A DNA stretch of 64,000 nucleotides, from the NCBI RefSeq assembly GCF_026735165.1, contig NZ_JAPQES010000001.1, positions 744,001-808,000 on the forward strand, given 5' to 3'. A program made the position numbers and the translations under genes. This stretch comes from Clostridium ganghwense (GTDB taxonomy: Bacteria > Bacillota > Clostridia > Clostridiales > Clostridiaceae). The notes beneath the pieces were generated by a model, which saw nothing but the letters and a program-made list of their open reading frames with translations, had not been told where the DNA came from and searched no databases. Every line of letters starts with the position of its first letter. Within the stretch, counting starts at the first letter, position 1. This document shows positions 18,305 to 27,208 of this stretch, piece by piece.

Positions 18305-19681
18305 TTATGCTATTCCGAAACTTGCAAGAATTAATATAATTACAAGAGTACATACTGGAATTATAAGTGAACACATACCAATATCAGCATATGATTCTTT
18401 ATGTGTTAATCCACATATTCCAAGTAATGTTATAACTGCTCCATTATGTGGTAATGTATCAAATCCACCACAAGCTAAAGTTGCTATTCTATGAAGTACT
18501 TCTGGACTTATTCCTGCTGCCTTAGCCATTTGTAAGTATTGATCTCCTAATGCTGCAAGTGCTATACTCATACCACCTGATGCTGAACCTGTTACACCTG
18601 CAAGTACATTTACAGATATTGCTTCTGATATTAATGGGTTGCTTGAAATTCCAAGAATTGCTCCTTTGATTATAGCAAAAGCTGCAAGTGATTTAATGAC
18701 GTTTCCATATCCAACCTCTGAACATGTATTTGTAATTGCAAGAAGAGAACCTATTGCACCTTGGTTAACTGACTTTTTAGTATTTTTTAATCTCTTTAAG
18801 TTTGTAAGTATAGTAAATATAATTGAAATAACTAATGCAATAATTAAACTCCAAATACCTTTAACTTTTGCCAATTCAGTTCCATAGTCTTTTAAATATG
18901 ATCCATCTATTCCTGGAAAGTACATTTTTCCTAAAATAAAATTAAGCACTAAAACTATAATAATAGGTGCTAAAGAAAGCCAAAAACTCGGTAGTTCACT
19001 AATATCTATTTTATTTATAACTTCATCTGGATGATCTCCATATCCTTCTCCAGCTCCTTTAGCTTTTTTAGTTCTATAAGATAGCCAGAATAAACCGCCT
19101 CCACACATTAGTACAGCTGCAATAATACCTAAAACTGGTGCTGCATATGCGTCTGTTCCAAAGTATGGCATTGGGATAGCATTTTGGATTTGAGGTGTTC
19201 CTGGAAGTGCTGTCATTGTAAAACTGAAAGAACCTAAAGCAATTGAACCTGGAATCAATCTCTTTGGTATATCTGCTTCTTTATATAAAGAAGTTGCTAT
19301 TGGATATACTGCAAAAGCAACAACAAATAATGATACTCCACCATAAGTTAATATTGCGCATGATAACACAACTGCTGCAATAGCTTTATCTTTTCCCAAT
19401 TTTTTTGCAATTGTATGAGCTATAGCTTTTGCTGCTCCTGAGTCATCCATTATTTTACCAAAAACAGCTCCTAATAAGAATATTGGGAAATATGATTTTG
19501 CATATCCTGCAAAAGATTTCATAAATATTTCTGTATATGTGGCCATTAAATGAGCATCAGCTCCTCCACTCATAAGTGCTGCAAATAGTGCTAAAGCTGG
19601 TGCAAGAACAAGTACACTTATACCTCTATACGCAAGATACATTAATAATGCCAATGAAACAATAACACCTATAACGCCCAC
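18305..19681 (-). CDS. GntP-family permease, copy 1
   Basis: A 458-residue integral membrane protein with about 12-14 hydrophobic helices. The GntP/ion-transporter signatures include GGVSLFVVAFAVYPIA, ALPGTPQIQNAIPMPYFG and GSASGGMSIAL. Members carry gluconate, hydroxybutyrate or related short acids with protons; the CoA-transferase nearby makes a short-chain hydroxy or keto acid more likely. The start is GTG at 19681 with GGAGG eight bases before it. It is highly similar to copy 2 throughout, with long stretches nearly identical in DNA, so the duplication is recent or maintained by gene conversion. Confidence 0.92.
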   Translation of the reverse strand: MGVIGVIVSLALLMYLAYRGISVLVLAPALALFAALMSGGADAHLMATYTEIFMKSFAGYAKSYFPIFLLGAVFGKIMDDSGAAKAIAHTIAKKLGKDKAIAAVVLSCAILTYGGVSLFVVAFAVYPIATSLYKEADIPKRLIPGSIALGSFSFTMTALPGTPQIQNAIPMPYFGTDAYAAPVLGIIAAVLMCGGGLFWLSYRTKKAKGAGEGYGDHPDEVINKIDISELPSFWLSLAPIIIVLVLNFILGKMYFPGIDGSYLKDYGTELAKVKGIWSLIIALVISIIFTILTNLKRLKNTKKSVNQGAIGSLLAITNTCSEVGYGNVIKSLAAFAIIKGAILGISSNPLISEAISVNVLAGVTGSASGGMSIALAALGDQYLQMAKAAGISPEVLHRIATLACGGFDTLPHNGAVITLLGICGLTHKESYADIGMCSLIIPVCTLVIILILASFGIA

Positions 19682-19774
19682 TAAATATTCCTCCTTTTTT
19701 TGTTATTTATTTATTTCATTATTTATTTCATTATTTTTTTTATTATAGAATTTAATAATTGCGTATAAATACAA

Positions 19775-19985
19775 TTATTGTTTAAGGCCCATAATCTTCT
19801 CTTTAAAAATTCTTTCATCCATTAATGTAAGGTCTTCAGCAATAATTGGTTTAAAATTCATTTGGCCTAATATATCTTTTTCCAATTCAATACCTGGATC
19901 AATTTAAATACTCCTCTTTCTGTTATACAAAACTGGTTGTCCATTTTTTTTCAGCATACTCTCCATTGAATCCCCATGGGTCACA
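19775..19985 (-). pseudogene. Relic of a second CoA-transferase (C-terminal remnant)
   Basis: On the minus strand the stretch ending at the TAA (19775-19777) translates to GIELEKDILGQMNFKPIIA and then [20 protein letters not shown]. It is clearly homologous to the last 37 residues of the CoA-transferase at 21925-23472. Further upstream, weaker homology to its [13 protein letters not shown] segment is interrupted by a frameshift, an in-frame stop and a deletion of about 39 bases. The rest of the gene is gone. It precedes permease 1 exactly as the intact gene precedes permease 2, so it is the decayed half of a duplicated two-gene module. Confidence 0.85.
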
Positions 19986-20170
19986 CCTCCAACATATTTC
20001 TATTTTTATATACTTCGTAAATTTTTTAACAACACCTCCTCTATAAAATTTGCTTGAAAATCCAAAGATATAATTTTGTGTGTTTTTTCACATTGTATTA
20101 ATATATATTCATAAATATGAGAATAAATTCTAAAATAAATATAAAATCTTTTCAATTTGTAAATATAAAT

Positions 20171-20204
20171 AAAAAAGACGCTCTATACATGAACGTCTTT
20201 TTTA
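20171..20204 (-). terminator. Terminator after GntP permease 2
   Basis: AAAAAAGACG and CGTCTTTTTT flank a short loop, 50 bases past the permease 2 stop. Between 19986 and 20170 nothing else is recognised. Confidence 0.85.
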
Positions 20205-20253
20205 TTTACATTATATTCTCTATTAAGTTATAATATACTAATTTAAATAGTAT

Positions 20254-21633
20254 TTAGACTATTCCAAAGTTTGCAAGAATTAATATAATTACAAGTGTAC
20301 ATATTGGAATTATAAGTGAACACATACCTATATCAGCATATGATTCTTTATGTGTTAATCCACATATTCCAAGTAATGTTATAACTGCTCCATTATGTGG
20401 TAATGTATCAAATCCACCACAAGATAAAGTTGCTATTCTATGAAGTACTTGTGGATCAATACCATTAGCTTGAGCCATGTCCATATATGTTTTTCCTAAT
20501 GCTTCAAGTGCTATACTCATACCACCTGATGCTGAACCTGTTACACCTGCAAGTACATTTACTGATATTGCTTCTGATATTAATGGGTTGCTTGAAATTC
20601 CAAGAATTGCTCCTTTAATTATAGCAAAAGCTGCAAGTGATTTGATAACGTTTCCGTATCCAACCTCTGAACATGTATTTGTAATTGCAAGTAGTGAACC
20701 TATTGCACCTTGGTTAACTGACTTTTTAGCATCCTTTAATCTCTTTAGATTTGTAAGTATAGTAAATATAATTGCAATAACTAATGAAATAATCAAGCTC
20801 CAGATACCTGTAACTTTTGATAATTTAGTTGCGTATTGTTCTAAATATGCTCCATCTGTTCCTGGGAAGTATACTCTTCCTAAAATATAGTTAAGAACTA
20901 AAACTATAATTATAGGTGTTAATGCAAGAATAAAAGATGGTAACTTGCTAGTATCTATTGTATTTGTTACTTCATCAGGGTGATCTCCATATCCTTCTCC
21001 AGCTGCTTTAGCTTTTTTAGCTCTGTGAGATAGCCAGAATAAACCTCCACCACACATTAATATTGCCGCAATAACACCTAAAGTTGGTGCTGCATATGCA
21101 TCTGTTCCAAAGTATGGCATTGGAATAGCATTTTGGATTTGAGGTGTTCCTGGAAGTGCTGTCATTGTAAAACTAAATGCTCCTAATCCTATTGAACCTG
21201 GAATTAATCTCTTTGGTATATCTGCTTCTCTATATAGTGAAGTTGCTATTGGGAATACTGCAAATGCAACAACGAATAATGATACTCCACCGTAAGTTAA
21301 TACTGCACATGATAACACAACTGCTGCAATTGCTTTGTCTTTTCCTAATTTTTTTGCAATTGTATGAGCTATAGCTTTTGCTGCTCCTGAATCATCCATA
21401 AGTTTACCAAAAACAGCTCCTAATAAGAATATTGGGAAATATGATTTTGCATATCCCGCAAAAGCTTTCATAAATACTTCTGTATATGTTGCCATTAAAT
21501 GAGCATCTGCTCCTCCACTCATAAGTGCTGCGAATAATGCTAAAATAGGTGCAAGAATAAGTACACTTATACCTCTATATGCAAGGTACATTAATAATGC
21601 AAGTGATATAATAACTCCAATAACTCCTAACAT
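20254..21633 (-). CDS. GntP-family permease, copy 2
   Basis: A 459-residue paralogue of copy 1 with the same motifs and membrane layout. It starts at an ATG behind AAAGGAGAA. It lies 291 bases after the CoA-transferase on the same strand; a hairpin (21667-21699) and a simple repeat tract lie between them, so transcription may be attenuated. Together with the sigma-54 promoter, it is probably the uptake system for the acid activated by the CoA-transferase. The substrate is not shown by sequence. Confidence 0.92.
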   Translation of the reverse strand: MLGVIGVIISLALLMYLAYRGISVLILAPILALFAALMSGGADAHLMATYTEVFMKAFAGYAKSYFPIFLLGAVFGKLMDDSGAAKAIAHTIAKKLGKDKAIAAVVLSCAVLTYGGVSLFVVAFAVFPIATSLYREADIPKRLIPGSIGLGAFSFTMTALPGTPQIQNAIPMPYFGTDAYAAPTLGVIAAILMCGGGLFWLSHRAKKAKAAGEGYGDHPDEVTNTIDTSKLPSFILALTPIIIVLVLNYILGRVYFPGTDGAYLEQYATKLSKVTGIWSLIISLVIAIIFTILTNLKRLKDAKKSVNQGAIGSLLAITNTCSEVGYGNVIKSLAAFAIIKGAILGISSNPLISEAISVNVLAGVTGSASGGMSIALEALGKTYMDMAQANGIDPQVLHRIATLSCGGFDTLPHNGAVITLLGICGLTHKESYADIGMCSLIIPICTLVIILILANFGIV

Positions 21634-21666
21634 AAATTTTCTCCTTTCTATTCTTTAGTATTATTA

Positions 21667-21699
21667 AAATTCTAGGAAGCAGTATACTTCCTAGAAATT
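21667..21699 (-). terminator. Hairpin before permease 2
   Basis: TTCTAGGAAG and CTTCCTAGAA form a perfect stem followed on the minus strand by TTTTAATA. It sits between the CoA-transferase and the permease start and could act as a leaky terminator or mRNA boundary. Confidence 0.6.
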
Positions 21700-21910
21700 T
21701 ATAGTTTGATTTGTAAGTTTAAATCTATAAGTTTTGTTTTTATAAGTTTGATTTTATAAGTTTGATTTTGTAAATTTGTTATTTTGTTTTACAAAGCTTC
21801 TTAGTTTTTATTTTTGTAAGTTTGTTGTTTTTGTTTTTATAAATTTGTTTTTATTTGTAAGTTTGTAAGTTTGTAAATTTGTAAATTTGTTATCTTGTTT
21901 AATAAGCTTT
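21700..21910. repeat. Degenerate simple repeat of TTTGTAAG / TTTATAAG units
   Basis: About 200 bases made of variants of an eight-base T-rich unit (GTTTGTAA, GTTTTTATAA), strongly asymmetric (T/G on plus, A/C on minus). It holds no reading frame and separates the CoA-transferase from permease 2. It is a likely site of length variation. Confidence 0.7.
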
Positions 21911-21924
21911 CTATTAGTTAATTT

Positions 21925-23472
21925 TTATTTAAGTCCCATAAGCTCGTTTTTGAAAATTCTTTCATCCATTAATTTAAGGTCTTCAGCAATAATTGGTTTA
22001 AAGTCCATTTGTGCTAATACATCTTTTTCTAAATTAACGCCTGGAGCAATTTCAGTAAGAACTAAACCTTCTTCTCTTAATTCAAATACTGCTCTTTCAG
22101 TTATATATAAAACTGGTTGTCCAACTTCTTTAGCATAATCACCACTGAATGTTATTTGTTCAACTTCTGGAACAAATTTTTTAACTTTTCCTTCTTGATT
22201 TATAGCTAATTTTCCATCCTCAGCTGCTACTTTTAATCCACCTGCAGTAAATGTTCCGCAGTAAACAGTTTTCTTAGCATTTTGAGTTATATTTATAAAT
22301 CCACCGCAACCTGCTATTTTAGGACCGAATTTACTAACATTTATGTTTCCTTTAGTGTCACATTGTGCTAATCCTAAGAATGCAACATCTATTCCGCCGC
22401 CATCATAGAAATCAAATTGATATGATTCATCTATTATAGCTTCTGCATTTGTAGCTGCTCCAAAACTTAATCCACCAGCAGGTACTCCACCTATTGGGCC
22501 AGCCTCTACTGTTAATGTCATGGAATCTCCTATTCCTTCTTCATTAGCTACCATAGCAACTACTTCTGGAACACCTATACCTAGATTTACAACTGAATTT
22601 TTTGGAAGTTCCATAGCTGCTCTTCTTGCTATTATTTTTCTTGAATCAAGTTTTGTCTCAGGCATATCATTTAGTGGAACTACAATATCTCCACAATATG
22701 CTGGATTAAATTTTTCTCCAAAAGTTTGCATAGTCTTTTCAGGAGTTGCCACAACTACAGCATCTACATATATTCCTGGAATTTTAACTAACTTTGGATC
22801 TAAAGCTCCATTTTGAACTACTTTTTCTACTTCAACGATAACAATACCACCTGAATTTTTAGCAGCTTGTGCTATTGAAAGTGATTCTAAGCTTGCCACT
22901 TCCTTTTCCATAGTTACATTACCTTTTTCATCGGCATAAGTACCACGAAGTAATGCAACATTTATAGGAAGTGCTTTATATAACAATCTTTCTTCTCCAT
23001 CAACATTAACAACTTTAACTATATCTTCCTTTGTAATCTCATTTAATTTTCCACCTTCAACTCTTGGGTCTATAAATGTTTTTAAACCAACATGAGTGAT
23101 TGTCCCCATTTTTCCTGCTGCAATATCTCTAAATAATTGTGAAATTGTTCCTTGTGGAAGATTATAAGCTTCTATTTTGTTTTCAAGTGCTAATTTTTGA
23201 AGTTTAGGAGCAAGTCCCCAGTGACCTCCTATAACTCTTTTAACAAGTCCTTCATTACCTAAATGGTTTAATCCTCTCTCTTTACCATCTCCTTGACCTG
23301 CTGCATAAACCAAAGTTAAATTACTAGGTTTTTGTTCTTCTAAGAATTTTCTTTCAATACCTGAAGTTATTTCTTCTGGATGACCAGCTCCAACAAAGCC
23401 TGATACTGCAATTGTATCTCCATCTTTAATCATTGAAATAGCTTCATCGAAACTTGCTATCTTCGATTTCAT
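21925..23472 (-). CDS. Fused short-chain acyl-CoA:acetate/acetoacetate CoA-transferase (family I)
   Basis: A 515-residue fusion of alpha and beta CoA-transferase halves, like E. coli YdiF. The alpha half carries the glycine-rich [11 protein letters not shown] (about residue 25). The beta half carries [11 protein letters not shown] and [15 protein letters not shown], with the catalytic glutamate at residue 323. The enzyme moves CoA between acetyl-CoA and other short-chain acids through a glutamyl-CoA intermediate. GGGAGG precedes the ATG. It has its own -24/-12 promoter with two upstream dyads, and the activator gene is just upstream, so it is the main target of that regulator. Substrate range (butyrate, hydroxybutyrate, acetoacetate) is not decided by sequence. 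Confidence 0.93.
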   Translation of the reverse strand: MKSKIASFDEAISMIKDGDTIAVSGFVGAGHPEEITSGIERKFLEEQKPSNLTLVYAAGQGDGKERGLNHLGNEGLVKRVIGGHWGLAPKLQKLALENKIEAYNLPQGTISQLFRDIAAGKMGTITHVGLKTFIDPRVEGGKLNEITKEDIVKVVNVDGEERLLYKALPINVALLRGTYADEKGNVTMEKEVASLESLSIAQAAKNSGGIVIVEVEKVVQNGALDPKLVKIPGIYVDAVVVATPEKTMQTFGEKFNPAYCGDIVVPLNDMPETKLDSRKIIARRAAMELPKNSVVNLGIGVPEVVAMVANEEGIGDSMTLTVEAGPIGGVPAGGLSFGAATNAEAIIDESYQFDFYDGGGIDVAFLGLAQCDTKGNINVSKFGPKIAGCGGFINITQNAKKTVYCGTFTAGGLKVAAEDGKLAINQEGKVKKFVPEVEQITFSGDYAKEVGQPVLYITERAVFELREEGLVLTEIAPGVNLEKDVLAQMDFKPIIAEDLKLMDERIFKNELMGLK

Positions 23473-23570
23473 ACCAATGGCCTCCCTTGTTATACAAGTT
23501 TTTTAATAAATAAATATTTAATGTTTATTTATTACTTTTTTTCTTGTGAAAATTTACACAAATATAATAA

Positions 23571-23586
23571 GCAATTTATATGCCAA
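23571..23586 (-). promoter_or_regulatory. Sigma-54 (-24/-12) promoter of the CoA-transferase
   Basis: The minus strand reads TTGGCATATAAATTGC: the invariant GG and GC are separated by exactly ten bases and lie in near-consensus TGGCAT...TTGC context. It lies about 100 bases before the gene. Confidence 0.88.
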
Positions 23587-23730
23587 CACCCCCATACTTT
23601 AGTTCAAGTTATTATAAATTGCCACTATATATTTTTTTCTTTCTTTTTAGAATCTTATTTTTAGGTATTGTTGGATTTATTTTGTAAATGTTGTAAATGT
23701 TTTCTTACACATTTATTTTTTCCAAAAAAT

Positions 23731-23795
23731 AAGTGTAGTGATATACTTACACTTCTGAACTTTTTCCCAAAGTGTGTAAGTATATCGCTACACTT
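23731..23795. promoter_or_regulatory. Enhancer dyads (upstream activating sequences) for the sigma-54 regulator
   Basis: Site 1 (23731-23754) is AAGTGTA-N10-TACACTT. Site 2 (23770-23795) is nearly the same 22-base sequence inverted, sharing GATATACTTACAC. Both lie about 145-225 bases upstream of the -24/-12 promoter, the normal distance for enhancer-binding proteins. The pair can also fold into one long hairpin followed by T-rich RNA, so it may double as the terminator of the regulator gene. Confidence 0.75.
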
Positions 23796-23816
23796 TTCCA
23801 TTTTTTTCTTTTCTTC

Positions 23817-25544
23817 TTACCCTAATATATTATGCTTATTCATCTTTTCATAAAGAGTAGTACGACTTATTTGTAATAACTTTGCTACTTTAGATTTATT
23901 CCCTTTGCAAGCTGCTAAAGCATTTAGTATAGCCTCTTTTTCTGCTTTATTAATTACATCATCTAGTTTATAAATTTTTTTAATAACATTGTTCGTACCA
24001 ATAATTTCTCTTGGTAAATGTTCCATAAGAATTTTTTCTCCATAATTTACAATATTCATAGCTCTTTCTATAACATTTTCTAATTGTCGTATATTCCCCT
24101 CCCAAGAATAATTTTTCATACATTCTACTGCTTCTGGAGATATCCCTTTAATATATTTGTTTAATTTCTCACCTATTTTACCTATAAGAAAATCTATTAA
24201 AATTTCAATATCATCTTTTCTTTCTCTAAGTGATGGGATTTTAATAGTTAATACATTTAATCTATAATATAAATCTTTTCTGAATTTACCCTCTTTAATC
24301 ATTTTTTCTAAACATCTATTTGTAGCTGCAATTATTCTTATATCGATATTTTTTGTATAATCAGCTCCTATTCTTTCTACTTCTTTTTCTTGGATAACTC
24401 TTAAAAGCTTAACTTGCATAGCTAAAGGCATATCCCCAATTTCATCTAAAAAAATAGTTCCTCCATCAGCTAATTCAAATTTTCCAATTTTGCCCTCCCT
24501 ATTAGCCCCTGTAAAAGCTCCTTTTTCATATCCAAAAAGTTCAGATTCTAATAATTCTGCTGGAATAGCTGCACAATTAACCTTTACAAAATTACCATAA
24601 GCCCTATCACTATCCTTATGTATAGCATGAGCAAAAAGCTCTTTACCTGTTCCACTTTCACCTATAAGCAAAACATTAGACGTTGTACGGGCAGCCTTTT
24701 TTGCAAATTCTTTTGTCTTATCCATAATTTCACTATTACCTATTATATTTCCAAAGCTATATGCAGCACTATTATTTTCATGTAAATTTTCACCATATCG
24801 TTTAATCTTTTTTTCGATTCTAGTAACTCTTTTAGAAAATGAATCAAAAGATTTTAAATTCCTAAATAATAGTTGTCCAACAGCACCTTGTATTTCTCCA
24901 TGTTTTATTATAGGGATTCTATTAGCTATTATGTATCTTCCTTTAACCTTCTGAAAATCCACCGTTTCTCTTATTCCCGTTTTTGCTACTATATGCATTC
25001 TAGTATTCTCTATAACCTCTTTAACATGTTTACCTACAGCTTCATCCTTATCAATGCCTAAAAATTCAGCATATACTTCACTTATCATTTTTATATGTCC
25101 ATATTTATCAACAAATACAATTCCATCATAAGTCATTTCTAATACTGTTTCTAAAACTTCTGAGATATCTTTTTCATTTTTAAGTTCTCCAATCAAAGTA
25201 TTATATTTTGTATCATCCCTGATTAAAGTTATACATCCTACTATTTCTTCATACTGCTTTATGGGAATTTTAGTGATACTTATGATTTTCCCATTAACTT
25301 GAATTTGTTCTTTCTCAATCTTTTTTCCCCTTTTTAAACATTCCCTAATATTCAGCTCAGGAAATAGTTCAAAAGCATATTTTCCTAACACTTTTTGTGA
25401 TTTTATTCCTAAAACACTTTCTGCCTTTTTGTTATAGTTAATAATCTTACTTTCTTTATCTGTCTCAATTACACCAACATAAATATTTTGAAGAATTGTG
25501 TCTAATTTCTTTGAAGTATAATCAGTAAAATTATCTATTCCCAT
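23817..25544 (-). CDS. Sigma-54-dependent enhancer-binding regulator (PAS-PAS-AAA-Fis)
   Basis: A 575-residue activator. Two PAS sensory domains lie at about 10-120 and 125-235. The AAA+ domain at about 265-500 has Walker A GESGTGKE, the sigma-54 contact loop GAFTGA, Walker [12 protein letters not shown] and the arginine-finger region. A Fis-type helix-turn-helix ([20 protein letters not shown]) ends the protein. It lies between its two probable targets, the CoA-transferase and the maoC gene, both with -24/-12 promoters. The PAS domains suggest sensing of a small metabolite or redox cofactor; there is no receiver domain, so it is not a two-component regulator. Confidence 0.95.
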   Translation of the reverse strand: MGIDNFTDYTSKKLDTILQNIYVGVIETDKESKIINYNKKAESVLGIKSQKVLGKYAFELFPELNIRECLKRGKKIEKEQIQVNGKIISITKIPIKQYEEIVGCITLIRDDTKYNTLIGELKNEKDISEVLETVLEMTYDGIVFVDKYGHIKMISEVYAEFLGIDKDEAVGKHVKEVIENTRMHIVAKTGIRETVDFQKVKGRYIIANRIPIIKHGEIQGAVGQLLFRNLKSFDSFSKRVTRIEKKIKRYGENLHENNSAAYSFGNIIGNSEIMDKTKEFAKKAARTTSNVLLIGESGTGKELFAHAIHKDSDRAYGNFVKVNCAAIPAELLESELFGYEKGAFTGANREGKIGKFELADGGTIFLDEIGDMPLAMQVKLLRVIQEKEVERIGADYTKNIDIRIIAATNRCLEKMIKEGKFRKDLYYRLNVLTIKIPSLRERKDDIEILIDFLIGKIGEKLNKYIKGISPEAVECMKNYSWEGNIRQLENVIERAMNIVNYGEKILMEHLPREIIGTNNVIKKIYKLDDVINKAEKEAILNALAACKGNKSKVAKLLQISRTTLYEKMNKHNILG

Positions 25545-25655
25545 TCATTTCTACCCCTTCTACTTAAACATATTATTCTCTACTTTATATTTTATCAGTT
25601 ACTACTATATAAGTCACCAAATACTCTATTGTTTTTAGGAATAATTTCATATTAT

Positions 25656-25699
25656 GAAAAAAACTCCTGCAGAATACATTATTCCACAGGAGTTTTTTG
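25656..25699 (-). terminator. Terminator after maoC-like gene
   Basis: AAAAAACTCCTG and CAGGAGTTTTTT make a strong symmetric stem that separates the hydratase gene from the regulator gene. Confidence 0.85.
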
Positions 25700-25728
25700 T
25701 ATTTATTAAATTTTATTTTATTGCATCT

Positions 25729-26148
25729 CTATGCTCTAGGAGGCATCACTTCTGCTTGTCCTTCTATAACAGTCTTTCCTTCTTGGTTAGTTACTGTAGT
25801 TTTAAGAACTATTCTATTTCTCTTTTCATTTTTTTCCATAACTTCTGCTGTAGCTGTTACTGTATCTCCCATTCTTACTGGAGCTGTAAATCTTAATTGT
25901 TGACCTAAGTATATAGTTCCTGGTCCTGGAAGATACATTCCTAGTACTGTAGAAATCAAGCTTGAAACTAGCATTCCATGGCATATTCTTCCTTTAAACA
26001 TTGTCTTTTCAGATTCAACTTGATTTATATGTGCAGGATTTAAATCACCTGAAATTCCTGCATATAAATATACGTCTGTTTCTGACATAGTTTTAGTAAA
26101 TGATGCCTTATCTCCTACTTTAATTTGATCAATTGTCTTTCCCATCAT
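25729..26148 (-). CDS. MaoC-like (R)-specific enoyl-CoA hydratase
   Basis: A 139-residue hot-dog fold protein with the hydratase signature YAGISGDLNPAHIN, in which the Asp and His are catalytic, followed by GRICHGMLVSSL. It matches the short PhaJ-type hydratases that add water to trans-2-enoyl-CoA to give (R)-3-hydroxyacyl-CoA. With the CoA-transferase and permeases this suggests interconversion of (R)-3-hydroxybutyryl-CoA and crotonyl-CoA. It has its own sigma-54-type promoter and terminator. Confidence 0.88.
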   Translation of the reverse strand: MMGKTIDQIKVGDKASFTKTMSETDVYLYAGISGDLNPAHINQVESEKTMFKGRICHGMLVSSLISTVLGMYLPGPGTIYLGQQLRFTAPVRMGDTVTATAEVMEKNEKRNRIVLKTTVTNQEGKTVIEGQAEVMPPRA

Positions 26149-26221
26149 TTTAATACACCCACCTTTAATTTCTTTATTTTTAGATTATAATCTTAAAGTA
26201 TAATCTATTTTATTTTTATAA

Positions 26222-26237
26222 GCATAATTTATGCCAA
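26222..26237 (-). promoter_or_regulatory. Sigma-54-type promoter of the maoC-like gene
   Basis: The minus strand reads TTGGCATAAATTATGC: GG and GC are spaced by exactly ten bases, and the -24 box is the same TTGGCAT as at the CoA-transferase. AGATTATA...TATAATCT, an inverted repeat, lies between it and the start codon. A TGNTATAAT extended -10 just upstream may give extra sigma-70 transcription. Confidence 0.7.
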
Positions 26238-26272
26238 TTAAAATCCACTCCATATTATACCATAAAATATTT

Positions 26273-27208
26273 TTATCGTTCTTCTCTAAAATATGGATTT
26301 CCTAATGATGCTGGTGGGGCATTCTTTTTGCTCTTTTTCATAGAAACAATAACCAGCACAGTTATTGTTACAATATAAGGAAGCATATCTATTAAATATT
26401 GCGAAACATATGATGTAAGAGCTTCAAATCTAAATCCAACTATATCTAATCCTCCAAATAAATATGAACCTATAATGGCTTTATAAGGATTCCAAGATGC
26501 AAAAATTACAAGAGCAACTGCTATCCATCCTCTCCCTGCTGTCACATTTTCCTGCCAAGCTGGGATATATACAAGAGAAAGATATGCTCCTCCTAACCCA
26601 CATAAAGCTCCTCCTAATAATACATTCATATATTTATATAGATTTACATTTATACTTGCTGCATCTGCACAGGCTGGATTTTCTCCAACTGCACTTAAAT
26701 TTAATCCCCTTCTTGTATTATATAGATATATTCCTAGTAATATAGCAATTATATAACCAATATACACAAAACAATCCTGCCTAAAAAACACAGGTCCTAT
26801 AAAAGGTATCTTGCCTAATATTGGTATAGAAAATGGTTTAAAGAAAGTTTTTATAGTATCAGGGGTAATTTTACCTATTAATGCTTTTCCCATTAAACTG
26901 GATACACCTGTACCAAAAATAGTAAGAGTTAATCCAGCTACAACTTGATTTGCTTTTAAACTTATAGTTAAAAAACCATATATTAACGCTCCAAAAGCTC
27001 CTGCAATCCCTGCTGCTACAATAGCAAGAATTGGATTAGATGTTTTTAAACCTATCATAAACCCAAAAACCGCACCAAGAAGCATCATACCTTCAACACC
27101 TAAATTTAAATTTCCGCTTTTCTCTGTTATTATTTCTCCTAAAGTCGCAAAAAGTAGAGGCGTACCTGCAACTACAGCCGCACTTAAAAATGCTATAATT
27201 GAATCCAT
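26273..27208 (-). CDS. Nucleoside ABC transporter permease 2 (BmpC/NupQ type)
   Basis: A 311-residue permease of the branched-chain/ribose type with about eight to nine helices and the GVEGMMLLGA motif of the nucleoside subfamily. It is the last gene of the xpt-BMP operon and starts directly at the end of the preceding permease. No clear terminator follows, so read-through toward the maoC-like gene is possible. Confidence 0.93.
   Translation of the reverse strand: MDSIIAFLSAAVVAGTPLLFATLGEIITEKSGNLNLGVEGMMLLGAVFGFMIGLKTSNPILAIVAAGIAGAFGALIYGFLTISLKANQVVAGLTLTIFGTGVSSLMGKALIGKITPDTIKTFFKPFSIPILGKIPFIGPVFFRQDCFVYIGYIIAILLGIYLYNTRRGLNLSAVGENPACADAASINVNLYKYMNVLLGGALCGLGGAYLSLVYIPAWQENVTAGRGWIAVALVIFASWNPYKAIIGSYLFGGLDIVGFRFEALTSYVSQYLIDMLPYIVTITVLVIVSMKKSKKNAPPASLGNPYFREER

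Noticed and set aside
20477-20890. Plus-strand frame of 137 codons within GntP permease 2
   Set aside because: Antisense shadow of a conserved permease; the same region in copy 1 does not keep it open over this length.
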